DNA of 64,000 nt, taken from NCBI GenBank assembly GCA_002007465.1, contig LNAC01000001.1, forward strand, positions 8,642,139 through 8,706,138. Reading direction: 5' to 3'. This DNA comes from Ailurus styani (Eukaryota; Chordata; Mammalia; Carnivora; Ailuridae). Below the pieces are notes generated by a model. It saw only the letters and a program-made list of their open reading frames with translations, did not search any database and was not told the origin of the DNA. The first letter of the stretch is position 1; each line of letters begins with the position of its first letter. Positions 13,701-23,280 of the stretch are shown piece after piece. A program made the translations under genes and the position numbers.

Positions 13701-16312
13701 CATGTCCGTAAGATCTACTGAGCCTTTCAAATATCCTTAGATTTAAGGAATCAGGGGAAATGACCCCATGATCCTGCTGTCTTTATTTTTAGAGGATCCA
13801 GTGAGCACTCATTACTCAATGGTATGGTATCTCTGCTTATTGATTTTTCACTCATTTATTCAGAATTCATTTATTTATGAAGTGTCCTCTAATGGGCCAG
13901 GAACTATGCTGAGAAAATGGGTCCATGGGCGTAACAAGGTATGCTTTTGGTGGGCAAGTAGTGTTGGTGTTTGGCAGTAATTTTGCAAATTTCAAGGAAA
14001 GCGAGATAAGGCAGAGGAAGAAGAGAGTTGAATATCCATGTGATTGGATAAGCAGTGAAATAAGTAGCCCTTATATGATATTGATAGATTTTCTTCACTG
14101 GGACTTGGTTTTTCAGTGTGATGAGAAGAGGGTGTAGGTTCAGAATTGGGGCCGATCTTTGTTCCCAGAGTTCCTAACACATTAACAAGTAGTTATTAGA
14201 GTATAGTGTTAGGAGAATCACTGAAATGTAGGGTGGTTTTTGTCTCTGTTCCCAGAAATCATTAAATTCACTTATCCCATCAAGTTTGTCTCCATTTTCT
14301 CCCTCGCATCTACCCTAAATTCCTGGACCCCTAATTCCAGACAGTTGAAATCATAGGCCATTTCCACCTTGAAAGAGTAGCAATATACTCCAAATAAACC
14401 CTGGGGACAGAGCTCATTAAGATTTGTTCCAGATTGTTCCAGGGGTCACTTTCACTCACACTTAAACCCCATTCGCTCCTGGTGGCTTTCAGCACCATCA
14501 GAGTCAGCAACATCTCTGCCACTACTGGGACAAATATGACTAACTTGAATTTTGAGTAATCTCGGAAATTTCCAAAAACATTAGACTTCAGAAAACCCCA
14601 TCCATTTCTCACACCCATTCAGTATAATTCGTAAATCTCCAGAGTACTTACCTGCATAGTATCAATTGGCTGGAAGAAGAGAACTTCCCTGTCCACGTGT
14701 TAAAAATATTAAATCTATTGTTTGAAACCTATTACTGAAATATTGAAAAATATCTTGGTTTCTTGGGGAATGGAAACATCATGGTAGGATTTTATCTGAA
14801 TCTGATGATTGTATTTTCATTTCTTCTCAGTTGAAAATACACAGCTGAGAATTTACAACATTTATAACAACTGTTGACACTGAGTGAGTACTTTCTATGC
14901 CTGCGGCACTCTTCCAAGTACATTACAAACATTATTTCATTAAATCTCCCCAACAACCCAATTATCCCCTTTTATGTGAGAGGAAACAGCAGCATGCGGA
15001 GAGTCCCACACTTGCCCAGGCCCACATGGCCAGAAAGTCAGGACCAAACTCACACCTCATTGGACATGTAGATGGGAAAAAAGGCACAGACCTCAGAGGA
15101 TTCAAAAAGTCATTTAAGCCCTTCTTAACACCCTACTATGTTTTAATAAATGTGGTTAAGTAGTTGACATAAACAGATCTACACAATTACTTGCAGAATG
15201 AAAAAAGAATTTGGGTATAAAATTTATGACCAAACACAATTCTGTGGTTGATGAGTTATATTTTTCTTGATGGTTAATAAAAATCATTTTCAAGCTATTT
15301 GTTGTTCAAGAGTATTTCCAAATTTTCATTTGTCAGTATAAGTGGGGAAGCCAAGACAAAAAGGACTTTACTACTTTCCTCCAAAGTCGTTTAGTTCCAA
15401 ATTAAATTGAGATTTCCTTAAAAGGACTAAACATGGAATACGGATTAAGACTAAATATCAAACTGATACATTTTTTATAGAAACGTACAGATTTGCAGAT
15501 TAAAACACTTCATGAATCAAGTCCCAATAACTTTATGTCATGCCAAATATTTCAGGCTAAGATATTTGCTTTTTTAAAAAAATTTTATTTATTTATTTGA
15601 GAGACACAGAGAGAGGGAACCCGGGCAAGTAGAGGGAGAGAATCTTCAAGCAGACTCCCTGCTGAGCACGAAGCCCAACTTGGGGTTCAACCTTGTGAGT
15701 CATGAGATCATGACCTGAGCCAAAACCAAGAGTTGGACGCTCAACCGACTGAGCCACCAGGCACTCCAAGATATTCTTTATACATTTTACAACTCTGTTC
15801 AGCAATTGTAAAGAAATCATGTCAGTAGATCAATACTTCTAGTGTTAAATATCAATATATGAGCCAAAGAACATTTTCAAAACTCTAATTATCCTACAGG
15901 CAAATGTTAATTCTTTCCCATCTCTTCCAGAGTCCTAAAAACAGAGCCATGTTTTGAAAGAGCAATAAACTAGCTAATGCCTTGTTCACAGATAATAAAT
16001 CTTACAGAAAATATTTGACTCAACTTCCCTAAATCAATCATGATTACACATTTGGTGATTATCACAGCAACATCTCGACAGTAGTTGGCTTGCATTAAAC
16101 ACAGTAAAAGCTCTGCTTGTCTGGATTTAATCCTAAGCTTTCCCAAAGTGTGCCGGTGGACCATGTGCAAACATTCATCTGAAGCCTGGATGAATGAAGC
16201 CTGGAACAAGGCATAAGCCAAACGGGGCTGGAGCACCAGCTGCAGTACCTGTTTCATGTAGAATAGTGGTGTGGAAGAGCAGCAGCCAAAGGAGGAGGGC
16301 TGAGTAGCCCAT
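1433..16312 (-). CDS. DMBT1-like secreted SRCR gene, 5' part (continues left of window)
   Basis: I assemble three coding exons: signal peptide 16249-16312, SRCR 6493-6807 and SRCR 1433-1747. All are phase 1 at their junctions, so signal-to-SRCR and SRCR-to-SRCR joins stay in frame (HET-DWLVVQ and CLG-DWPQLQ). The SRCR domains are group B with eight cysteines and are clearly DMBT1 relatives, but more divergent than the three in DMBT1 on the right. By synteny (next to C10orf120 on the side away from DMBT1) this should be the locus annotated in human as a DMBT1-like pseudogene. No break is visible in these exons. Additional linker exons may exist in the 9.4-kb and 4.7-kb introns. The role is probably that of a secreted or luminal pattern-recognition protein; this is inferred from family only. 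Confidence 0.7.
3962..4100 (+). repeat. MIR SINE fragment
   Basis: GTGACTTTGGTCAAGG...CCTCAGTTTTACCCATTTATG resembles the MIR core ('gaccttgggcaag...cctcagtttcctcat'). Confidence 0.55.
4507..4735. mobile_element. MER20-like hAT DNA transposon remnant, opposite orientation to that at 712
   Basis: Contains ATGCCAGTAGCGCCCCCTAG, AAAATGTCTCCAGAC and AAATGTCCCCTGGGG, the reverse-orientation MER20 core. Confidence 0.75.
4762..4997 (-). mobile_element. Carnivore tRNA-Lys SINE (SINEC)
   Basis: Minus orientation, with an expanded (GA)n middle and the head ending GAGCCACCCAGGCGTC. It is flanked by a 13-bp direct repeat CCTGAAGTCAGAT at 4749-4761 and 4998-5010. Confidence 0.95.
5324..5427 (+). other. 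Exon-like segment on the plus strand, gene unknown
   Basis: A strong acceptor (TTCTACCCCCAG), 104 nt open in one frame ([13 protein letters not shown] and onward) and a good donor (AGCAG|GTACGT). No partner exons are recognised, and it lies antisense inside an intron of the DMBT1-like gene. It could be a non-coding RNA exon or chance. Confidence 0.2.
6231..6401 (+). mobile_element. Carnivore tRNA-Lys SINE (SINEC)
   Basis: Starts GGGGCACCTGGGTGGCTCAG and ends in an A-run. It lies about 90 bp 3' of the SRCR exon at 6493 in gene orientation, so it sits inside the following intron. Confidence 0.93.
6493..6807 (-). CDS. DMBT1-like SRCR exon 1
   Basis: 315-nt phase 1-1 exon encoding a full SRCR domain from [14 protein letters not shown] to [10 protein letters not shown], with eight cysteines and no stop. 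At the place of the DMBT1 bacteria-binding motif it has VEVYFEGVW, so the fourth residue is Tyr instead of Leu. The acceptor is CTCTCTCCCAAAG (AAG rather than CAG) and the donor TTGG|GTAAATG. Confidence 0.85.
8240..8263 (-). other. Possible 24-nt linker exon of the DMBT1-like gene
   Basis: A GATG|GTGAGTCA donor preceded by a 24-nt open stretch (about GLPPGQLDG) that would be phase 1-1 and fit between the signal exon and the first SRCR. The AAG acceptor has a poor pyrimidine tract, so this is only a candidate. Confidence 0.2.
8728..8916 (-). mobile_element. Carnivore tRNA-Lys SINE (SINEC)
   Basis: Reverse-orientation copy with TTAAGATTTTATTTATTTAT at the tail side and a mutated head (GAGCCACGCATGTGTCC). 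Confidence 0.93.
9412..9622 (+). mobile_element. Carnivore SINE, young mustelid-type
   Basis: Full-length copy with the GTGGGTTAAAGCC variant, flanked by 11-bp AAAATAGTTCA at 9401-9411 and 9623-9633. Confidence 0.96.
9976..10178 (+). mobile_element. Carnivore SINE, young mustelid-type
   Basis: Full-length copy with a perfect 12-bp target duplication GAAAAGATTCTG at 9964-9975 and 10179-10190. Confidence 0.96.
10210..10320 (-). repeat. MIR SINE fragment
   Basis: AGATCAGGAAATCAAGGC...AAGTAACTTTCCCAGACCCCACAGCTC matches the reverse-orientation MIR core. Confidence 0.55.
10574..10669. repeat. 32-bp minisatellite, three identical copies
   Basis: The unit starts CCACCCAGATCAACTGGGGC and ends CACCCTGAATTA. 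Copies at 10574-10605, 10606-10637 and 10638-10669 show no mismatch by eye. Confidence 0.95.
10914..11425 (+). mobile_element. Solitary endogenous retrovirus LTR, degraded
   Basis: Recognised from the 3' part: AATAAAACAACCTTACTTGCA, then CTCAAGAATCCTTTCTTG and ACCCAACACATCA, a layout (poly(A) signal, R/U5) typical of gammaretrovirus-like mammalian LTRs. The 5' limit is uncertain and no internal retroviral genes adjoin it. Confidence 0.55.
12525..12845. repeat. Imperfect (TG)n/(GTGA)n simple-repeat tract
   Basis: About 320 bp of interrupted TGTG, GTGAGTGAG and GAGTATGTG repeats, entirely alternating or near-alternating purine-pyrimidine over long runs. Confidence 0.9.
15569..15767 (-). mobile_element. 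Carnivore tRNA-Lys SINE (SINEC)
   Basis: Reverse copy ending GAGCCACCAGGCACTCC. An AAGATATT repeat flanks it. Confidence 0.93.
16249..16312 (-). CDS. DMBT1-like gene, first coding exon (signal peptide)
   Basis: 64 coding nt from an ATG in strong Kozak context (CCCACCATGGG). It encodes a hydrophobic leader starting [13 protein letters not shown], with its core at residues 5-13 and the exon ending ...ILHET. The donor is ACAG|GTACTG in phase 1, matching the phase of the downstream SRCR exons. A TATA box lies about 45 bp upstream of the ATG. It is not proven to belong to the SRCR exons, but strand, phase, spacing and secretory leader agree. Confidence 0.65.
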
Positions 16313-16353
16313 GGTGGGAAGGCTTCAAGCTATCAGGATACATGGGGTTCCCA

Positions 16354-16362
16354 CTTTATATG
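16354..16362 (-). promoter_or_regulatory. TATA box of the DMBT1-like gene
   Basis: CATATAAAG on the minus strand, 42-50 bp upstream of the signal-peptide ATG. This predicts a start site near 16325-16330 and a very short 5' UTR. A GC-box-like run (GGGGCCCGCCCCCATGGGGG) sits just upstream at about 16378-16396. The spacing is what a TATA promoter should show; activity is inferred. Confidence 0.6.
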
Positions 16363-18966
16363 CTCTCCAGACTCCCCCATGGGGGCGGGCCCCTGCAATC
16401 TGATGCTCTTTTCAGGTTTGGATTGGCAGGCATTCAGAGCAGGGGACAACTCATTTACTTTAGCATTTTGTATATATTTGCAATGGGGAAAGTGTGAGTC
16501 TACTTGTTAGAAGCATTCTGTGGAATAGTTGGGAGGTGAAATCAGAGAGAAGGGACAAATATGTGCTGGTACCTGACTAGGAGGTGGGACCCCCCCTAGT
16601 TCCTTAGAGGGGAAGAGAGCCTGCCAGGAGTCCTAGACATCAGGGAAGGCATCACTCTCCTTCGTGTGGGTACTTCCTAGAGGAAGAAGCTGCTGAAATC
16701 TACCCATCCTTCAAAACCCATATCTGCCTTCCTCCCTCCTTGAAGTTTTTCTTTGTTCCCCAACTATGTTCTCTAATTCCTACAGCACCCACTTGGTACC
16801 CCTCTTATCACACCCATAGTTATAGCTACTAGAGTTTTAGTCTTATTTCCCCACTGGCTTGAAACCCTCTGTGGAAGGAAGGGCTTCTCTTGGCATCACT
16901 TAGAGTCCTGCTTATAATATTGCTTATTTATAATATGCTTAGCATGATGCCTTGCACCTAAGTATTTGTTGAATTGAATTTTGAAGTACTCGCGGATGTC
17001 TGATGCCCTTCAAGTAATTGTTTCCTTAATGGATAGTTCTTCTCAACTTAGATCATTGGCTTATGGTAGCAAATTGTCCCATAATCACAAAGAATTCTCC
17101 TTTGCTCTGAGCCTTGTTCCCTCCATTGTGATTTCAGGTAATAAAAGCTGCATTGAGCCTTTGCTTCCTCATCTTTGAAACTGAGATATTGCTATCTTGC
17201 CCCACTTACTTTGGAGGCTGATGGGAAGGATTCAATAAAATTAGGTGTATATAAGAGATTTTTATATTTTACAAGCAAATTACTCTTCCTCAACAGATAC
17301 CCTCATACCAGAGACTGAGTTTTTCTGATAGTCTCAATGCCATGACATCATAGAAAAAATTCAGTCAAATTTAGCCAAGCAGAGAAAATATAGGTATAAA
17401 GAGAGTGTGTGTTACATAAATGAAAGCAGCTGGAGTTGTATGAGATTTGACAGGCCAAAAACGAATATCTATTTGTTTTCCTATAACCCAGCCTCTGTTT
17501 GGAACCCCCATTCTATCTCAGGTAGACTACAGGATTTAGTTAAAATAAGTCCAAATAAGCTCTGCCATTTCAGGTTTATTTTCAGTAATTCCAGGTTTTT
17601 CCCTCTCCTCTTCCTAAGTCCCTGAAACCCACTCAGGTCAGACCTTCAGTGGGGCATCCCTGGTTCCTGGGTGTTGGCTGTGGTCCATACTGCCATCTAC
17701 TGTGTCCCTCCACAATTGTGGTCAGTAAGATGTCCAAGTTCTATCTGGTCCCAGGTTGTAGGGTCCTCACTGCTCTCTTCAGCATCCCTGGTCATGACCA
17801 TGACCTTGTCAGGGCGTCCAGTTCCTTTGTTCACACACATGGTCTCTCTCCCTCCTCTAACTTCTGTAGACCTTTCAGGGATACGAACCACTTCAGGGCC
17901 ACCCCACACCTCTTTGCCTCTGGCCAACCACCGAGCTCTCTCTCCTCTTGTCCTCACACTGTAGGACCTTGGAGGAACTTCAACAAGGGTCCTACAACTC
18001 AGGTTTCCAGATGGTGGGAGACACAGAACTCTTGTCTCTCTCAGTCCCCATGATCTCCAAGATTATCGGGGGAATCATCCTGTGCTCCCCAGGGACCCAC
18101 CAGCATCAACCTCCCTTTCTCTTCTGTACTCCTAACACTGGAAAGGATTTTTAACCATCTGGGTCTTCTTCCAAATATTTCCTATCTTACATATTTTGAA
18201 CAAAAAGTCAATAATGTGTTTTTACTTTCTAGTGTCCTTGCCCTGGATGGAGGGCAAAGTGAGACGTGAGAAAGACTACAGATGAGTACTTCACAATATC
18301 ACTCATCATGCAGTGAAATAGGTGAATCTTCCACCTGGAAACCATCCTTCTGGTGAAACAGAGGGAGACTTCAGGGCCAGAGTCCAGTTCTGCTTACAGC
18401 CCTCCCAGCTGTTCCTGTTCAGCTCTCTACACCTCTGTTCTCTCGTATAGGAATAATGACATGTAACTTCCAGTGTCATTGTAGATCATCAAAAATATGT
18501 GTGAAGAACACCAGTAGAATGTCTGGAACACAAATGGTAGCTGTTATTTCTAATCATTATTGTTAAAAACCATTGCTCCTCCCTACCCATGGAGTTGATA
18601 TAAAACTACTTGAAATGATAACGAATGGAAGAGATTTGAGCTCTTTGTATTACAATAAGTGTTGAGAAGTTGAGTATACAAATAACCAACTGACCTGAGT
18701 CTTTGACATTTCAAACATGAATACAGAATTTTGGATAAATTGGACAAAGCAAAAAAAGTTTATTAGGACAAACTTTTGCTTGTAGGAAGAATTAGTTCTG
18801 GCGATCTAGTGTGCAGTGTGGGGGCTACGGTTCACAGTATGTACTGTACACTTGAGGGTTGCTAAGAGACTAGATCTTAAATGTTTTTGCCATACACAGA
18901 CACACAAAAGGGAGCTATGTAAGGTGATGCACATGTTAACTTATTGTGGAAATCATTTCATTATAT

Positions 18967-18988
18967 ATGTGTGTGTGTGTGTGTGTTA
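18967..18988. repeat. (TG)n microsatellite
   Basis: About ten TG units followed by TATATA. Confidence 0.9.
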
Positions 18989-20113
18989 TATATCTTATCA
19001 AATTGTACACCTTACACTTGCACACTATTATAAGTCATTTATACCTCAAAGCTGGGGAAACTTTTAAAAAGTTGATCAAGTTCTACTATACTGCGTAGTC
19101 ACATACCGTGATGAGCTGTTTGAGATCTGGTTCCAACCAAGCCGCGGTGGAGAGCATGCAGCCTTCCCTTCGGAAACTCTCAGGGGCCTCAGGGGCCATC
19201 TGCTGGAAAATCTGCAGGCTCACACGGCCACTGGGTGTTCCGTGCTGGGTGAGCCTGGTTTTTCAGAACTCAGCGAACCTGGAAAAGCACCCGCTGAGTG
19301 AGGTGCAGGGAGGAGACATGGTCACGGCCAAGGGGGAAGGCTCTGCAGCACCTGGAAGTAGCTCCAGGAGGGCAGCCATCTTCAGGTGAGCAGGGAGGCG
19401 TGCTGCTATTTACTGCTATGGTAACGGGGAAGATCCTCCCCTCATCCAACCTCTCTCCTTCCTTTCTCCCTCCCTTCTTTGCCTCTTTTCACCTGCCTTC
19501 CAATAAATACCCACTGAGAACCTACCTACCGAGCTACAACGAGACCCCATCAGCCAATAAAACAGACAACTCCCCTTGTGCTTGGAGCCCCAGGTTCTCA
19601 GGCAAGAGGGACCATGCGGACCAAGTAAGACACACAGAGAGTCATTGGGTAAGCGCTTTGGGGAACAGTGAAGCAGGGCAGAGGCAGGCGGTGGGGGGGG
19701 AGGAGGAGCCACTGAAGCAGGGTGATTGAGACACTATCATGTGAGCAGGGACAGCTGGATGAGGCAGATGAGTAGCCTTCTTGATGTCGGCGGAGACCAT
19801 GCATTCAGGCAGATTGATTCTGGACCACCATGGGCCGGTGCTCTGAAGGCACCCACGGGACCAGGTCAGGTTGGAGCCTAGGATGCTGCTGAATCAGCCT
19901 GGGCTCACGGATCAGGACGTGACAAGGGGCAAGGAGGACTGAAGCCCCAGGAGGACTCCACAGCCTGGAGAGGATGGAGTTCCAGTGTTCTTTGCAGTAT
20001 TAACAATAATAGGATATACACGAAAATGCCAATTTTAATGAAATGATGAAAGACTTCAATTGTCTCCTTTTAGAAACCGCACTATCCCAGGGAGAATATA
20101 AATTTTGGCTTTT

Positions 20114-20342
20114 TCCCCTTGAAGATTTATTTATTTATTTGAAATAGAGAGAGAGATGAGTGCATGCACGCTCGGACTTGTGCCAGTGGGTGGGGGAAGA
20201 GGGTCAGAGGGACAGGGAGAGAAAGAAGACTCCCCAGAGAGTGCAGAGCCCCATAAGGGACTCCATCTCATGGCCTGGAGATCAGGACCTGAGCCACAAT
20301 CAAGAATTGGATGCTCAACCAACTGAACCACCCAGGAACCCC
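20114..20342 (-). mobile_element. Carnivore tRNA-Lys SINE (SINEC), older
   Basis: Reverse copy with the diverged head GAACCACCCAGGAACCCC. It is flanked by a 15-bp direct repeat with one mismatch (ATAAATTTTGGCTTT and ATAAATTTTAGCTTT). Confidence 0.9.
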
Positions 20343-20397
20343 ATAAATTTTAGCTTTAATAAGTTGACATAATAGTATTCCTATAGCAAGAATACCT

Positions 20398-20520
20398 GAG
20401 TTCTAGTCTCCTCTTCTGCTACTAACGCCCCATATGACCTTGGGCAGTGACTTAAGCTCACTTATTATTTGTTCCTTTTGTAGAACAGGGATAATAACGT
20501 TGTACCTGCTGGATGTGGGG
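20398..20520 (+). repeat. MIR SINE fragment
   Basis: GAGTTCTAGTCTCCTCTTCTGC...TATGACCTTGGGCAGTGAC is a good MIR core. Confidence 0.7.
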
Positions 20521-21097
20521 GGCAGTCCACATAAAGGACCCTGGGAAACCTCTTCAGGACTGAACCCGGTCCTTGTCTTTTTTGTCAATCTCTGTAAGGC
20601 TATGCAAGAACATATGGGAACAGAGTCAAGGTTGAAGTCAATCAAAATCCGATGTGTACTTTATAACTTTCATTTGTCAGCATGATGAAGGTAATAGATG
20701 TTCTCCAAAGGAGAAGTGTGTAAAGCACATGAAAGTTTGCAGAAGAAAACAAGATCACCACACCAAGCTACATGTTATCAGTGTGTTAGAATATTCCTCC
20801 TAAAGCTTTTTAGGGCATATAATAAGCCTTTTGTTGTGTTGTTTTTATTAATTCTCTCATCGCCAGTTTTGGGTTCACAGTTTACATATGGTCATAGTTT
20901 TATCTACTGCTCTAAAAACAAAAAAACAGCCCTACATTATAGCACGAGAAATTTCTTGTTTAAGGTTCTTTGAAAACATGTTTCTGAATAGCTATGTACT
21001 ATTTCACTCAGAGAATGCCCCATACTTGAACCCACTTATCTTTTATTATTGGCAACTGGCATTATTTCCAATATTTGGCGAAACTAGATGCATTTTA

Positions 21098-21240
21098 TTC
21101 TATTTATTTTATTTAAAAAAATTTTTTTTAAGATTTTATTTATTTATTTGACACAGAGAGAGAGAGGTCAGATCACAAGTAGGCAGAGAGACAGGCAGAG
21201 AGAGGAGGAAGCAGGCTCCCCGCTGAGCAGGGAGCCTGAT
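21098..21240 (-). mobile_element. 5'-truncated carnivore SINE with 18-bp target duplication
   Basis: The tRNA head is missing; the copy stops at CAGGGAGCCTGAT. GAAACTAGATGCATTTTA flanks it at 21080-21097 and 21241-21258, showing that the truncation happened at insertion. Confidence 0.95.
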
Positions 21241-22173
21241 GAAACTAGATGCATTTTAAAACATTTGAAGAATAAGGCTGTTGGTCTCAAGTCAGGAAGT
21301 CGTGTCCAGAGAGCCCCCGCCCCACTCCCTACCCCGCACTAGACCCTGGACAGCTGCCCCCCTCACTCTGACCTCTCCCTGGATCTTGTGATTCTTTTCC
21401 ACCTGTCTTTCCTGGGGCCTGCAGTTCCAAGGAGTGGGTTGCATTAAGTACTGACATGGGGACGGGGTAGATAAAAGTTTAATTCAGGGATCCTGAGTTG
21501 TTTGGCTGTATCAGTACAAACTGCAGCCTGCATCTGGAAAAAAATAGGCACCCCAAAGAGAGCAGTCAGAGGTAACACATTTGTACACCGAGTAAACATA
21601 TCTTTAACCTGAAATAGCTGGGGCTGAGCTTAGTATACCATTAATTTTTCATGTTTGTCTCGCCTCCTTCCAGAAAAAGCATTCAAGGCAGTTATAAAAA
21701 TGCATACGATCTAGAAAGATAAAATTAAAACAAACAAACACACAGGGTGAGGAAGCTAGGGTAAAATAAAAATAGGAGTAGGAAAAATGAGTCAAAGCCA
21801 AGAGCAATGTTGGAAGCAAGAAAATTGACTAAAGGAATCGACTGAGTTTGCAAAGGGCATTTGCACTATGTGAATAAAGTCAAACTCTGGGCATGGAACA
21901 CCCTCTATTTGCCTAATACTTATTTATTGCTCTGTTTCATGTTCATTTCACTTTAATTCTTCTAGTAGTTCTGTGAGTACAGCAGATCACCTTATGCCCA
22001 TATTGTAGATGGGGAGACTGAGACACGGAGAAAGGGCTCTCATGTCCAAGGTCAGCTGGTGAGAGAATGAAGCTGCATGAAGGGAAGTCAGGCTGCTTCT
22101 TAGGTTCTCTGTCTCCATGTCCCTAAAATGCCACACAAGACAAGTGAGTACTCTGTCTATAAGGTGCATAAGA

Positions 22174-22372
22174 GGGCGCCTGGGTGGCTCAGTGGGTTAA
22201 AGCCTCTGCTTTCGGCTCAGGTCATGATCTCAGGGTCCTGGGATCGAGGCCCGCATCAGGCTCTCTGCTCAGCAGGGAGCCTGCTTCCCCCTCTCTCTCT
22301 GCCTGCCTCTCTGCCTCCTTGTGATCTCTCTCCCTCTGTGAAATAAATAAATAAAATCTTTAAAAAAAAAAA
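22174..22372 (+). mobile_element. Carnivore SINE, young mustelid-type
   Basis: Full-length copy with a perfect 13-bp target duplication AAGGTGCATAAGA at 22161-22173 and 22373-22385. Confidence 0.96.
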
Positions 22373-22588
22373 AAGGTGCATAAGAATTCTGATTCCTGGG
22401 ATTTGTTTTCACTTCAGGTCTGTAACTCTAGGTGAGGGATTATTTCTGCCCAAACTTGGCTTTCTTTTTCACTCCCTCACACTCTTCTCTCTTCAAATCT
22501 TGGTTTCTTTTTAACACGTCTTCTGCTACAGTGAAGAATTATCTAACAGAGGTTGATAGAGACAAGCACACTCTTTTGTCAGGAACAA

Positions 22589-22600
22589 TAGTTTCCTTTT

Positions 22601-22636
<36 letters not shown>

Positions 22637-22788
22637 AAGCACCAGCAGGGGGTGGGGGGAGGGGCAGAGGGAGAAGCAGACTCCTGGCTGAGCAGGAAGC
22701 CTGACATCGGGCTTGATCCCAGGACCCCGGGATCATGACCTGGACCAAAGGCAGATGCTTAACTGACCACACCACCCAGGTGCCCCAA
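22589..22788 (-). mobile_element. Carnivore tRNA-Lys SINE (SINEC) with long (GA)n
   Basis: Reverse copy containing about 16 GA units, with its head at CACCACCCAGGTGCCCC. Confidence 0.92.
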
Positions 22789-22842
22789 AAGTTTTGAATG
22801 TGGGTTTTACCTGGGTCCATCCTTCTTGAAGACTTTTGATGA

Positions 22843-23280
22843 TACGTTATTTTGTTAGGGCTGCTATAACTGAGCGGCATAAGCAATAGAAATGTATTCT
22901 TTCACCATTCTGTAGGCTAGACGTCTGAGATGAAGTTCTTTGTGGGCCTGTTTCTCTCTGAAGACTTAAGGAAGACTCTAGTCCATGCCTCTGCCCTGGA
23001 TTTTGGCGGTTTGCTGGCCATTTTGTTGTTCCTTGGCACGTAGAAGCACAACCCCCATCTCTGTCTTCATCCTTACTTGGCTTTGCCCTCCGTGCCATTC
23101 TCCGAATCTCCCCATAAGGACAGTGTTCATAACAGATTAGGATCCACCCTCATCACCTCGTTTTAACTCAGTCACCTCCATAAAGACCCTATCTCCAAAT
23201 AAGATCACATTCTGAGGTACCAGGGATTAGGACTTCAATGTGTGAATTTGGAGGAAACACAATTTGGCCCATAACCTATG
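22843..23280. repeat. Old interspersed repeat (family not named)
   Basis: GTTAGGGCTGCTATAACTGAG...GGTACCAGGGATTAGGACTTCAATGTG is a block I recognise as a common mammalian interspersed repeat, but I cannot name its family with confidence. Confidence 0.5.

Larger units (their letters stand above)
6808..16248. other. First intron of the DMBT1-like gene
   Basis: 9.4 kb between signal and SRCR exons. It contains four carnivore SINEs, a 32-bp triple repeat, an LTR-like block, a TG-rich tract and MIR/L2-like pieces. Other open frames here show no domain. Confidence 0.55.

Noticed and set aside
14652..14669. 18-nt exon of the DMBT1-like gene
   Set aside because: Acceptor (TTCTCTTCTTCCAG) and donor (CAG|GTAAGT) are excellent, but in phase 1 it introduces a TGA stop. 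It could only be non-coding or alternative.
17649..18154. Overlapping open frames near 17.7-18.1 kb
   Set aside because: Several frames are open at once on both strands, which points to composition and not coding; no family is recognised.
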